Positions 1 through 9,239 of a DNA stretch of 41,151 bases are shown one piece after another. This stretch comes from an uncultured Clostridia bacterium. GTDB lineage: Bacteria > Bacillota > Clostridia > Oscillospirales > Oscillospiraceae. Both the position numbers and the translations under genes were made by a program. The stretch's first letter is position 1, and each line of letters opens with the position of its first letter. Location: positions 1 through 41,151 of the forward strand of contig CANSSG010000023.1 of the NCBI GenBank assembly GCA_947649615.1. The letters run 5' to 3'. The notes under the pieces are model-generated. The model was not told where the DNA came from and made no database searches. It saw only the letters and a program-made list of their open reading frames with translations.

Positions 1-1
1 A

Positions 2-319
2 CTTGAGGGAATCCTCTTTTCCTTGTGTGTCCACTTTATGGGGTACAGTTTAAAAAGCCAAGACAAAGAAGAAGACAAAGACCAAGACAAAGAAGAAGAA
101 AAAGAAAAAGACTATATTTCTTCGGGGGCGTCCCGCCCCCGGCAGAGAAAAAATTTCCCCAAAGGGATGGCCCGCACACCGAAGGTCGATCCCGTGGCCG
201 CCAGGGCGGACATTGCCCGGATGGAAAAATATTTGAAGAAGCTGCGGGAGGAAGGGACCTGCGGGGAAGCCCCCCAGCCCCCGCCCGGCAGCCTTCCCGC
301 CCCGGACCAGGGGCAGTAA
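2..319 (+). CDS. C-terminal part of an unidentified protein, open at the left edge
   Basis: The reading frame is open to the first base, so the true start may lie outside the window; TTG at 23 and ATG at 38 are possible internal starts. The product has a Lys/Glu/Asp-rich stretch, then a basic segment RPRQRKNFPKG, then a short predicted helix ending in MEKYLKKLREEG and a Pro-rich tail. That order resembles the tails of DnaD-domain or phage replisome-organiser proteins in related Clostridia. This is a resemblance from memory, not a demonstrated homology. The charged stretch comes from an imperfect 24-bp tandem repeat. The stop lies just ahead of the ribosome site of the next gene, so the two may be cotranscribed. 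It could also be a decayed remnant. Confidence 0.4.
   Translation, partial: LEGILFSLCVHFMGYSLKSQDKEEDKDQDKEEEKEKDYISSGASRPRQRKNFPKGMARTPKVDPVAARADIARMEKYLKKLREEGTCGEAPQPPPGSLPAPDQGQ
58..105 (+). repeat. Two-copy imperfect 24-bp tandem repeat in coding sequence
   Basis: Units 58-81 and 82-105 both begin CCAAGACAAAGAAGAAGA and differ at about one base. Each unit equals eight codons and encodes a QDKEE-type acidic/basic block. It is the kind of purine-rich tract that expands or contracts by slippage. Confidence 0.6.
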
Positions 320-332
320 AGGAGGAACCCCT

Positions 333-2234
333 ATGGACGCATCCAGCTTCCTTCCCGTCAGCCGGGAGGACATGCAGGCGAGAGGGTGGTGGTACTATGA
401 CTTTCTGGTGGTTACCGCCGACGCCTATGTAGACCACCCGTCCTTCGGCGCGGCCATTATCGCCCGTGTGCTGGAAGCGGAGGGCTGGCGCACGGCGGTG
501 CTGGCCCAGCCGGACTGGCACAGCGCGGACGCCTTCCTCGCCATGGGGAAGCCCCGCTACGGGGTCTTTATCGGCGGCGGCAATATCGACTCCATGGTGG
601 CCCACTACACCGCCGCCAAAAAACGCCGCTCCGCCGACGCCTACAGCCCCGGGAACCGTATGGGCCTGCGGCCCGACCGGCCCACCATCGTCTACGCCAA
701 CCGGGCCAGGGAAGCGTTCCCAGGCGTCCCGGTGGTTATCGGCGGGCTGGAAGCCAGCCTGCGGCGCTTCGCCCACTACGATTACTGGGACGGCGCCGTG
801 CGCCGCTCCATCCTCTTTGACGCCCAGGCCGACCTGCTGGTGTACGGCATGGGGGAGCGGGCCACCCGGGAAATCGCCCGCCGCCTGTCCAAGGGGGAGC
901 CGGTGGAGCGCCTGACGGACATCCGCGGCACCGCCTACGCCGCCAAGGACCCGGCCTGCGCCTTTGCCAGCGCGGCGGTCCCCTCCTATGAAGCGGTGGC
1001 CGCCCATAAGCGGGACTACGCCGCCGCCGCGAAAACCGAGTACGAGGAGCACGACCCCATCCGGGGCAGGGCCGTCCTCCAGCCCCACGGCGGGCGCGTA
1101 CTGGTGGTCAACCCCCCCGCCATGCCCCTGGGCCGGGCGGAGCTGGACGCGGTGGCGGAGCTGCCCTACGCCAGGGAGGTACACCCTATGTACGACGCCC
1201 AGGGCGGCGTGGCCGCCATTGAGGAGGTCCGCTTCTCCGTCACCCACAACCGGGGGTGCTTCGGGGGGTGCAACTTCTGCTCCCTGGCCTTCCACCAGGG
1301 GCGGATGGTTACTTCCCGCAGCCATGAGAGCGTGGTACGGGAGGTGGAGGGCTTTACCCGCGACCCCAAGTTCAAGGGCTATGTCCACGACGTGGGCGGG
1401 CCGTCCGCCAACTTCCGCCACCCCTCCTGCCGCCAGCAGTTGCAGAACGGCATGTGCAAAAACCGCTCCTGCCTGGCCCCCACGCCCTGCAAGAACCTCG
1501 ACCCCAGCCACGCCGACTACCTGGCCCTGCTGCGGAAGGTGCGGGCGGTGCCGGGGGTGAAGAAGGTGTTTATCCGCAGCGGCATCCGGTATGACTACAT
1601 GCTGTGCGAGCCAAACAGCGAGTTCTTCTCCGAGCTGGTGCGCCACCACATTTCCGGCCAGCTTAAGGTGGCCCCGGAGCACTGCTCCGCCCAAACGCTG
1701 GACTATATGGGCAAGCCCCATTTCGACGTCTACCAGCGCTTCCGGGACAAGTACCAGCGGCTCAACCAGCGGTACGGCCTGGAGCAATACCTGGTGCCGT
1801 ACCTCATGAGCAGCCACCCGGGCTGCACCCTGTCCGACGCGGTGGATTTGGCGGTGTTCCTCAACAAGACCGGGCGGCAGCCGGAGCAGGTCCAGGATTT
1901 CTACCCCACCCCCGGCACCCTGTCCACCTGCATGTGGTACACGGGCATCGACCCCCGGACCATGGAGCCTGTGTACGTGGCCCGGGAACCCCATGAGAAG
2001 GCCCTCCAGCGGGCGCTGCTGCAATGGAAGCGCCCGGAGATGCGCCGCCTGGTGGTGGAAGCCCTCCACAAGGCGGGGCGGGAAGACCTGATCGGCTATG
2101 GGAAGGACTGCCTTGTCAGGCCCCTCCGCGCCGCCCGGCCGGAGGGGGCGGGGCAGAAGCCAACCGCCCGCCCGCCCCGGCGGCAGGACGCCCGCAAGCC
2201 CCCTAAGCCCAAGGGGCGGGGCAGAAGGAAATAA
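333..2234 (+). CDS. ygiQ: YgiQ family radical SAM protein
   Basis: The product is 633 residues, the normal size for the YgiQ/UPF0313 family. The radical SAM 4Fe-4S motif is Cys309-x3-Cys313-x2-Cys316 (RGCFGGCNFC), which differs from YgiQ's neighbours only in the family-typical surroundings. An N-terminal cobalamin-binding-like domain precedes it, and a Cys-rich segment after the core (around CKNRSCLAPTPC) is also characteristic. The C-terminus is basic and Pro-rich, probably disordered. The start is ATG at 333 behind AAGGAGG at 317-323. Family members are predicted radical SAM enzymes; the substrate is unknown. The next gene has its own promoter, so this gene probably ends its transcription unit. 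Confidence 0.93.
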   Translation: MDASSFLPVSREDMQARGWWYYDFLVVTADAYVDHPSFGAAIIARVLEAEGWRTAVLAQPDWHSADAFLAMGKPRYGVFIGGGNIDSMVAHYTAAKKRRSADAYSPGNRMGLRPDRPTIVYANRAREAFPGVPVVIGGLEASLRRFAHYDYWDGAVRRSILFDAQADLLVYGMGERATREIARRLSKGEPVERLTDIRGTAYAAKDPACAFASAAVPSYEAVAAHKRDYAAAAKTEYEEHDPIRGRAVLQPHGGRVLVVNPPAMPLGRAELDAVAELPYAREVHPMYDAQGGVAAIEEVRFSVTHNRGCFGGCNFCSLAFHQGRMVTSRSHESVVREVEGFTRDPKFKGYVHDVGGPSANFRHPSCRQQLQNGMCKNRSCLAPTPCKNLDPSHADYLALLRKVRAVPGVKKVFIRSGIRYDYMLCEPNSEFFSELVRHHISGQLKVAPEHCSAQTLDYMGKPHFDVYQRFRDKYQRLNQRYGLEQYLVPYLMSSHPGCTLSDAVDLAVFLNKTGRQPEQVQDFYPTPGTLSTCMWYTGIDPRTMEPVYVAREPHEKALQRALLQWKRPEMRRLVVEALHKAGREDLIGYGKDCLVRPLRAARPEGAGQKPTARPPRRQDARKPPKPKGRGRRK

Positions 2235-2241
2235 GAATCTG

Positions 2242-2270
2242 TTGCAGATCCCCCCTTCGTCTGGTATAAT
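2242..2270 (+). promoter_or_regulatory. SigA-type promoter for addBA
   Basis: TTGCAG at 2242-2247, a 17-bp spacer, and TATAAT at 2265-2270 with an extended -10 TGG. It lies 30 bp before the addB start and after the ygiQ stop. Confidence 0.8.
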
Positions 2271-2299
2271 CAGGGAAAACGGACGAAGGGGGATGCTTT

Positions 2300-5200
2300 A
2301 TGCCGCTGCGCATATGGATGGGCCGGGCCAACACGGGGAAGTCCCGGCGCATACTGGAGGAAATCAGGACGAGGGGCGCGCCCGCCCTGCTGCTGGTGCC
2401 GGAACACGCTTCCCATGGGTCGGAAATGGACTTGTGCCAGTTCTGCGGACCTGCCGGGGCCGGGTATGCGGAAGCCTTGAGCCTGCGGCAGCTTGCCGGG
2501 CGGGTGCTGGAACGGACTGGCTCCCTGGCGGACGGCGAGTTGGACGCGGGGGGGAAGCTCCTGATGATGCAGCTTGCCCTGCGGGAAGCGTCGCCCCAGC
2601 TTACGGTGTACGCCAAGCCCTCCCGGCGGGCGCCCTTCCTGGAGGAATTGGTGGCGCTGTGCGGCGAGCTGGCCGCCTGCCAGGTGCGCCCGGAGGATTT
2701 GATGGAAGCGTCGGCCTTCCTGGAAGGCTCCGGCGGGGAGAAGGCCAGGGACACGGCGCTGATCTACGCCGCCTACACCGCCCGCCTCCGCCAGGGGGGC
2801 GCGGACCACCGCGACCGGATGGAGAAGCTGCTGGACAACCTGGAGGAATCGGGCTACGCCAGGGGGAAGGCGGTGTACCTGGACGGCTTCACCTACTTCA
2901 CCGCCCAGGAACGGAAGCTGATTGAAATCCTCCTGCGGGAAGCGTCCCTGGTGACGGTGACGCTGCTGGGGGACGGCGGGGATTGGGAGATTTTCCAGCA
3001 GGGCGTCCGCGCCCGGGAGCGGCTGGAGCGGCTGGCGGCGTCCTGCGGTGCGCCGTGTACCACGGAGACCCTGCCCCCCAACGTGCCGGGGGACGCCCTG
3101 ACCCATCTGGCGGAGCGCTTCTTCGGCCCTATGGAGCCATGGCCGGGGGACCCGGCGGGGGTGGAGCTGGTGAAGGCGGAGAGCATGTTCGCGGAGGTGG
3201 AGTACGCGGCGGCGGAAATTTTGAAGCTGGTCCGGGCGGGCGAATGCCGGTTCCGGGAGGTCGCCGTGGCCGCCCGGAACCTGGACGAATATGCCGCCAC
3301 CATTGAAAGCGTCTTTGAACGCTACGGCGTCCCGGTGTACCTCAGCCGCCGCAGCGACGTGCTGGAAAAGCCGGTTTTAAGCCTGCTGGCCGGTGCGCTG
3401 GACGCGGTGACGGGGGGCTATGAGTACGAGGATATGTTCCGCTGGCTGAAGACGGGCCTGGCGGGCCTGACGGACGGGGAAGTGGACAAGCTGGAAAACT
3501 ACGCCGTGGCCTGGGATATCCACGGGTCCATGTGGGTCCGGGAGGAGGACTGGACCGCCAACCCCGACGGCTGGCGGGAGGAGTTCACCCCGGCCCAGGC
3601 CCAGCGCTTGGCGGAATTGAACGAACTGCGCCGCCGGGTGGGCGGGCCGCTGCGCCGCCTGGCGGAGGGCCTGCGGGCCAATCCGGGGGCCACGGGGAAG
3701 CTGCGCGTACTGTGGGGGTTTTTGGAGGAACTGGGCCTTGCAGAGCGGCTGGAGGAGCAGACGGCCCGGCTGGAAGAGCTGGGCGAATTGCAGCGGGCCA
3801 GGGAGTACGGCCAGCTTTGGGAGCTGCTGTGCGGCGTCATGGACCAGTTTGCGGACATTCTGGGGGACATGCCCCTGGACGGGGAGGAGTTCGCCCGGCT
3901 GCTGAAGCTGGTGCTGACCCAGTACGACGTCGGCACCATCCCCGTGTCCCTGGACCAGGTCCAGGCCAGCCAGATTACCCGCAACGACCGCCACCGGATT
4001 AAGGTGCTCTTCCTCATGGGGGCCAACGACCACGTCCTGCCCGCCGTCCAGACGGGAACGGGCCTGTTTACCCGGGAGGACCGGGAGAAGCTGGCGGAAC
4101 TGGGCATTGAGCTGGCCCCCAGCGGCATGGAGGTATTCCATATAGAGCTGCAAAACCTCTACGCCGCCCTGGCCCAGCCCAGCGGGCGGCTGTACGTCTC
4201 CTGGCCTGCGGCGGACCTGTCCGGCGGGGCCTTGCGGCCCTCCTTCGTGGTGGAGCGGGCCAGGGCCTTGCTGCCGGGGGTGAAGGAGACCGCCGCCGTC
4301 CCCCGGGACTGCCGCCTTGCCGCGCCGCTGCCCGCCCTGGAGCTGGCAGGCGGGGAGCGGGGCGGGCCGCTGTGGCGGTACTTTGCGGAAAAGGCGGACT
4401 GCCGCCCCGCCCTGGAAGCCATGGCACGGGCGGCGGAGATGCGCCGGGGGAAGCTGTCCCCGGCGGCGGTGAGGGTGCTCTACGGCAGCCGGTGCCGCAT
4501 GTCCGCCAGCCGCATTGACAAAATCAATTCCTGCCATTTCGCCTATTTCATGCAGTACGGCCTGATGGCCCGGGAGCGGACCCCGGCGGGGTTCGACGCG
4601 TCCCAGGTGGGTTCCTTCCTCCACTTCGTGCTGGAGCGGGTCACCCGGGCGGTGATGGCGGAGGGCGGCTTCGCCCAGGTGGACGGGAAGGCCCTGGCCC
4701 GGCTGGCCAACGCCGCCGTGGAGGAGTACGCCCGGACGGCGCTGCCGGAGTTGGACAAGCGCAACGAGCGGTTCAAGTACCTGTTCCGCCGCCTGCGGAA
4801 AACGGTGGGGACCATCGTGGCCAACGTGGCCGACGAGCTGGCCCACTCCGACTTCGCGCCGGTGGCTTTTGAACTGGGCTTCGGGGACGGGGCGGAGATG
4901 CCCGCCGTATCCGTGCAGTTCGGGGACACCCAGTTAACGGTGTCGGGCCGGGTGGACCGGGTGGATGGCTGGCTCTCGGATGGGAAGCTGTACCTGCGGG
5001 TCATCGACTACAAGTCGGGCCGCCGGGCCTTCAACCTGGCGGACGTGCGCTATGGGCTGAACATCCAAATGCTGCTGTACCTATTCGCCCTGGAGCGGGG
5101 CGGGAAGCGGCTCTTTGGCCGGGAGGTGGTCCCGGCGGGGGTGCTGTACCTGCCCGCCCGGGACGTGCTGGTCAGCAAGCCCCGTGGGGCTTCGCCGGAG

Positions 5201-5614
5201 GAAATCCGCGCCGCCGTGGACAGGGAACTGCGCCGCAGCGGCCTGGTCCTCAGCCAGCCGGAGGTCCTCCGGGCCATGGAGCACAGCGCCCTGACGGAAC
5301 CCCGGTTCCTGCCCCTGGCGGTGAACCGGAAGGGGGATATCGCCGGTGGCCTGGCGGACGCGGAGGAGTTGGGGCGGCTGGGGCAGTACGTGGACGGGCT
5401 GCTGGAGAAAATCGCCCGGGAGTTGGGCCAGGGGGTCATTGACGCCGACCCCTGCTACACCAGCGAGGACGACAACGCGTGTACCTACTGCCCCTTCGCC
5501 GCCGCCTGCGGCTTCACGGACGGGGAGGGCGGCGACCGCAGCAGGCCCATGCGCCCGGTGGGCCGGGACGAATTTTTCACAGACATCAAGGTTTTGACAG
5601 GAGGGAAAGCATGA
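2300..5614 (+). CDS. addB: AddB, ATP-dependent helicase/nuclease subunit B
   Basis: AddB is the second subunit of the AddAB enzyme, the Firmicutes counterpart of RecBCD. It processes double-strand breaks and reads Chi-like sites. The 1104-residue product has an N-terminal Walker A-like motif GRANTGKS (Gly8-Ser15). Its C-terminal RecB-type nuclease carries Asp903-Tyr-Lys905 in VIDYKSG. The structural 4Fe-4S site is complete: Cys745 plus Cys1061-x2-Cys1064-x5-Cys1070, matching the spacing known for AddB. A GGGGG-rich ribosome site precedes ATG 2300. The stop overlaps the addA start as ATGA, implying translational coupling. All catalytic residues I looked for are present, so the gene should be functional. 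Confidence 0.95.
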   Translation: MPLRIWMGRANTGKSRRILEEIRTRGAPALLLVPEHASHGSEMDLCQFCGPAGAGYAEALSLRQLAGRVLERTGSLADGELDAGGKLLMMQLALREASPQLTVYAKPSRRAPFLEELVALCGELAACQVRPEDLMEASAFLEGSGGEKARDTALIYAAYTARLRQGGADHRDRMEKLLDNLEESGYARGKAVYLDGFTYFTAQERKLIEILLREASLVTVTLLGDGGDWEIFQQGVRARERLERLAASCGAPCTTETLPPNVPGDALTHLAERFFGPMEPWPGDPAGVELVKAESMFAEVEYAAAEILKLVRAGECRFREVAVAARNLDEYAATIESVFERYGVPVYLSRRSDVLEKPVLSLLAGALDAVTGGYEYEDMFRWLKTGLAGLTDGEVDKLENYAVAWDIHGSMWVREEDWTANPDGWREEFTPAQAQRLAELNELRRRVGGPLRRLAEGLRANPGATGKLRVLWGFLEELGLAERLEEQTARLEELGELQRAREYGQLWELLCGVMDQFADILGDMPLDGEEFARLLKLVLTQYDVGTIPVSLDQVQASQITRNDRHRIKVLFLMGANDHVLPAVQTGTGLFTREDREKLAELGIELAPSGMEVFHIELQNLYAALAQPSGRLYVSWPAADLSGGALRPSFVVERARALLPGVKETAAVPRDCRLAAPLPALELAGGERGGPLWRYFAEKADCRPALEAMARAAEMRRGKLSPAAVRVLYGSRCRMSASRIDKINSCHFAYFMQYGLMARERTPAGFDASQVGSFLHFVLERVTRAVMAEGGFAQVDGKALARLANAAVEEYARTALPELDKRNERFKYLFRRLRKTVGTIVANVADELAHSDFAPVAFELGFGDGAEMPAVSVQFGDTQLTVSGRVDRVDGWLSDGKLYLRVIDYKSGRRAFNLADVRYGLNIQMLLYLFALERGGKRLFGREVVPAGVLYLPARDVLVSKPRGASPEEIRAAVDRELRRSGLVLSQPEVLRAMEHSALTEPRFLPLAVNRKGDIAGGLADAEELGRLGQYVDGLLEKIARELGQGVIDADPCYTSEDDNACTYCPFAAACGFTDGEGGDRSRPMRPVGRDEFFTDIKVLTGGKA

Positions 5615-8600
5615 GCATCCAACTGACGGAAAGCCAGCGGGCGGTGGTAGAGGACCGGGGGGGCCGGGTGCTGGTCTCCGCCGCCGCCGGAAGCGGCAAG
5701 ACCCGGGTCCTGGTGGAACGGCTGTTCCTCCGGGTCCTGGGGGAGGAGCAGGCGGATTTGGACGACTTCCTCATCATCACCTACACCCGCGCCGCCGCCG
5801 CCGAGCTGCGGGAGCGCATCGCCCAGGAGTTGGGCCGCCGCCTGGCGGACCATCCCGGCTCCCGCCACTGCCGCAGGCAGCTTCTTTTGGTGTACCAGAC
5901 GGACATCAAGACCATCGACGCCTTCTGCACCGCCCTCCTGCGGGAGAACGTCCACCTGCTGGACCTGGGGGACCAGGGGGGTCTGACGGCGGATTTCCGG
6001 GTGCTGGACGAGGGGGAGGCGGCGCTGCTTCAGCAGCGGGTGCTGCCCCGGGTGCTGGAGGAGTTTTACACGGACATGACCCCCGGCCAGACCCAGCTTG
6101 CAGACGCCTTCGGCTTTGGCCGGGACGACCGGGGGCTGGAGAAGCTGGTGCTGACGCTGCATGAAAAGGTCCAGAGCCACGCCTACCCCGAGCTGTGGCT
6201 GCAAGAGCAGAAGGAGCGCTGGGCCAACCTGCCCCAGGACGGCGGCGAGACGGAATTTGGCCGCGCCCTGCTGGACGGCGTGGCCCGGAAGGCGGCCCAT
6301 TGGGCGGGGCTGCTGGACGCCGCCCGGGAGGAGATGGCGGATGACGCCGTGCTGGGGAAGGCCTACGCCCCCGGCTTCGCGGAGGGCGCGGCGCAGCTTG
6401 CGGCGCTGGCGTCGGCGGCGGAGGAAGGCTGGGACCAGGCGGCGGCCAGGGTCCCGGTTTTCCCCAAACTCCGCCCCGCCGGGAAATGCGAGGACATCCC
6501 GTTGAAGGAGAAGATGAAGGCCCTCTGGGACCGCTGCAAGAAGGAGGTGGGAGCCTGCTGCGCCATCCTGGACGCGGACGGCGGGGAGACGGGGGAGGAT
6601 TTGCGCCGCTCGGCCCCGGCCATGGAAGCGCTGCTGGCGCTGTGCGCCGCCTTTTCCGACGCCTACCAGCGGGAGAAGCTGCGGCGCAACGCCACGGATT
6701 TCTCCGACCAGGAGCATTACGCGGTGCGCCTGCTGCTGGGGGAGGACGGGCGGCCCACGCCCCTGGCGGCCCGGATGGGCCAGCGGTACCGGGAGGTGAT
6801 GGTGGACGAGTACCAGGATACCAACCAGGTGCAGAACTGCATCTTTGACGCCATTTCCCAGGGGGGCCGCACCCTGTTCACGGTGGGGGACGTGAAGCAG
6901 TCCATCTACCGCTTCCGGCTGGCGGACCCGACCATTTTCCTGGAGCAGTACCGCCGCTACCCGGACGCGCCTGACGCGGAGGAGGGGGCGCCCCGCCGGA
7001 TTCTGCTCAGCCAGAACTTCCGCTCCCGGGGTCCGGTGCTGGACGGGGCGAACTTCGTCTTTTCCAACGTCATGAGCCGGGAGATGGGGGAGGTGGACTA
7101 CGGCGCGGGGGAGCGGCTGTATTTCGGCGCGTCCTACCTGCCCGCCCGGGAGGACTGCCAGACGGAGTTCCACCTGCTGGTCCCCTCCCAGGCGGAGGGG
7201 GACGGGGGGGAAAAAGTCCCCGCCGCCCTGCTGGAAGCCCGCTTCGTGGCGGCGCGTATTAATCAGATGCTAGAGGAGGGCTACCCCGTCACCGGCGAGG
7301 ACGGGGGGACGCTGCGGCCCTGCCGCACAGAGGATTTTGTGATCCTCATGCGCTCCCCCGGACCCCGGCTGCGGCACTACGCCCGGGCGCTGGAGGAGTG
7401 GGGCATTCCCAGCGCCACCCAGGAGAACGAGGATTTTTTCTCCACCCTGGAGGTGGCGGCCATGTGCTCCCTGCTGGAGGTCCTGGATAACCCCCGGCAG
7501 GACGTGCCGCTGATTGCCGTTCTGCGCTCGCCCCTGGCGGGGTTCACGGCGGACCGGCTGGCCAGCATCCGGGGGGGCTGCCCGGAGGGGGACTTTTATG
7601 ACGCGCTGTCCGCAGACGGCGGAGAGGACAGCGTCCGCTTCCTGGAGACACTGGCGGAGCTGCGCAGCCTTGCCCGGGACATGAGCGTCCACCGCCTGAT
7701 CTGGCGGATTTACAATCAAATGAACGTGCTGGGGGTCTTTGGGGCTATGAGCGGCGGCGTGCGGCGGCGGGAGAACCTGACGGCCCTGTACGAACACGCC
7801 CGAAGCTTTGAGAGCGCGGGGTACAAGGGGCTGTTCGCCTTTGTGGTCCACCTGCGCCGCCTGCTGGAGAACGGCGAGCAGCCGGTGACCGCCTCCGGCC
7901 CGCCCACCGGCGGCGTACGGATTATGAGCATCCACAAGTCCAAGGGCCTGGAATTCCCCATTGTCATCCTGGCGGACCTGGGGAAGCGGTTCAACCGCAC
8001 GGATTTGCAGCGGCCGGTGCTGGTGCATCCCCAGCTGGGGCTAGGCCCGCTGTATGTGGATTTGGACCGCCGCATCCGCTATCCCACCATCGCCCGGGAA
8101 GCGGTGTCCAGCCTGCTCAGCCGGGAGGGCCGGGGGGAGGAGATGCGGGTGCTTTATGTAGGCATGACCCGTGCCAAGGAAAAGCTGATTATGACGGCGT
8201 CCATGAAGGGCGCGGCCCGGCGGCTGAAGGAGCTGGCGGCGCTGTCCGGCCTGCCCACGCCGCCGGAGACGGTGGATGGCGCACGGAGCATGTCGGAGTG
8301 GATTCTGCTCCCCCTCCTGCGCCGGGCGGAAGCGGAACCCCTCCGGGCGCTGGCAGGGCAGGAGGGCATGTATTGCCCGCCGTTGGAGGACAGTTTGTGG
8401 GTGGTGGACGTCCATGAGACGGGCGTTTACGAGACCGCCCCGGCCATGCAGCGCCCGGCGGAGGAGACGGAGGAAGCCGCCGCCCTGCCGGTGAACCGGG
8501 AAGCGCTGGACTACGTCTATCCCCACCTGGCGGCCTGCACGGCCCCCACCAAGCTTACCGCCACCCAGCTAAAGGGCCGGGAAGCGGACAAGGAGATTGC

Positions 8601-9174
8601 CAGGGAGACCGTCCAGCCCTACGTCCGCCGCCATTTCACCGCCCCCCGGTTCCTGTCGGACAGCCGCGCCCTCACCGGCGCGGAGCGCGGCACCGCCACC
8701 CATCTGGTGATGGAGCACCTGCCCCTGGACGCGGACACGGACGTGGACGCGGTGGTGGCGGGCCTGGTGGCGCGCCGCTTCCTGACCCAGGCCCAGGGGG
8801 AAGCGGTGCATGTGGCCGCCATCCGGCGGTTTCTGCGCTCGCCCCTGGCGGCGCGGCTGCGGCGGGCTAAGGAAATCCGGCGGGAATACCGCTTCAGCCT
8901 TCTCATGCCTGGGGCGGCGTATTTTCCCGGCCTGGGTCCGGAAGAGGAGATTATGCTTCAGGGCGTGGTGGACCTCTTTGCGGAAGAGGAGGACGGCGTG
9001 GTGGTGGTGGACTTCAAGACCGACTTCGTGACGCCGGATACCCTGGCGGAGAAGGCGGCGCTGTACCGCCCCCAGCTTGCGGCGTACAGCGCGGCGCTGG
9101 AGAAGATTTTATCCCTGCCGGTGAAGGAGCGCATCCTTTACTTTTTCCACGGCGGCCAGGAGGTCCCGGTGTAA
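5611..9174 (+). CDS. addA: AddA, ATP-dependent helicase/nuclease subunit A
   Basis: This is the UvrD/RecB-type helicase-nuclease subunit of AddAB, 1187 residues from ATG 5611. That start has GGAGGG just upstream and overlaps the addB stop; the frame is open further upstream but only inside addB. Helicase motifs occur in order: Walker A AAAGSGKT (Lys30-Thr31), Walker B MVDEYQDTN, motif III GDVKQSIYRFR, motif IV QNFRSR, motif V MSIHKSKGLEFP and motif VI YVGMTRAKEKL. The C-terminal nuclease has Asp1134-Phe-Lys1136 followed by the QLAAYSAAL helix. AddA supplies the 3'-5' helicase and one of the two nuclease sites of the complex. The following hsdS gene starts 66 bp later with no visible terminator between them. 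Confidence 0.96.
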   Translation: MSIQLTESQRAVVEDRGGRVLVSAAAGSGKTRVLVERLFLRVLGEEQADLDDFLIITYTRAAAAELRERIAQELGRRLADHPGSRHCRRQLLLVYQTDIKTIDAFCTALLRENVHLLDLGDQGGLTADFRVLDEGEAALLQQRVLPRVLEEFYTDMTPGQTQLADAFGFGRDDRGLEKLVLTLHEKVQSHAYPELWLQEQKERWANLPQDGGETEFGRALLDGVARKAAHWAGLLDAAREEMADDAVLGKAYAPGFAEGAAQLAALASAAEEGWDQAAARVPVFPKLRPAGKCEDIPLKEKMKALWDRCKKEVGACCAILDADGGETGEDLRRSAPAMEALLALCAAFSDAYQREKLRRNATDFSDQEHYAVRLLLGEDGRPTPLAARMGQRYREVMVDEYQDTNQVQNCIFDAISQGGRTLFTVGDVKQSIYRFRLADPTIFLEQYRRYPDAPDAEEGAPRRILLSQNFRSRGPVLDGANFVFSNVMSREMGEVDYGAGERLYFGASYLPAREDCQTEFHLLVPSQAEGDGGEKVPAALLEARFVAARINQMLEEGYPVTGEDGGTLRPCRTEDFVILMRSPGPRLRHYARALEEWGIPSATQENEDFFSTLEVAAMCSLLEVLDNPRQDVPLIAVLRSPLAGFTADRLASIRGGCPEGDFYDALSADGGEDSVRFLETLAELRSLARDMSVHRLIWRIYNQMNVLGVFGAMSGGVRRRENLTALYEHARSFESAGYKGLFAFVVHLRRLLENGEQPVTASGPPTGGVRIMSIHKSKGLEFPIVILADLGKRFNRTDLQRPVLVHPQLGLGPLYVDLDRRIRYPTIAREAVSSLLSREGRGEEMRVLYVGMTRAKEKLIMTASMKGAARRLKELAALSGLPTPPETVDGARSMSEWILLPLLRRAEAEPLRALAGQEGMYCPPLEDSLWVVDVHETGVYETAPAMQRPAEETEEAAALPVNREALDYVYPHLAACTAPTKLTATQLKGREADKEIARETVQPYVRRHFTAPRFLSDSRALTGAERGTATHLVMEHLPLDADTDVDAVVAGLVARRFLTQAQGEAVHVAAIRRFLRSPLAARLRRAKEIRREYRFSLLMPGAAYFPGLGPEEEIMLQGVVDLFAEEEDGVVVVDFKTDFVTPDTLAEKAALYRPQLAAYSAALEKILSLPVKERILYFFHGGQEVPV

Positions 9175-9239
9175 CGGGCGCGGCGGGGAAACGGTAAAGA
9201 ATTTGCTTGTGCTTCCAGGCAGGCATCGGAGGTGGCGTA

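Noticed and set aside
36-2069. 677-codon minus-strand open frame opposite ygiQ
   Set aside because: Antisense shadow of the radical SAM gene. No start signal and no family resemblance.
9207-9239. Earlier TTG start for hsdS
   Set aside because: There is no ribosome site before it. GGAGG lies inside this extension and is correctly placed for ATG 9240.
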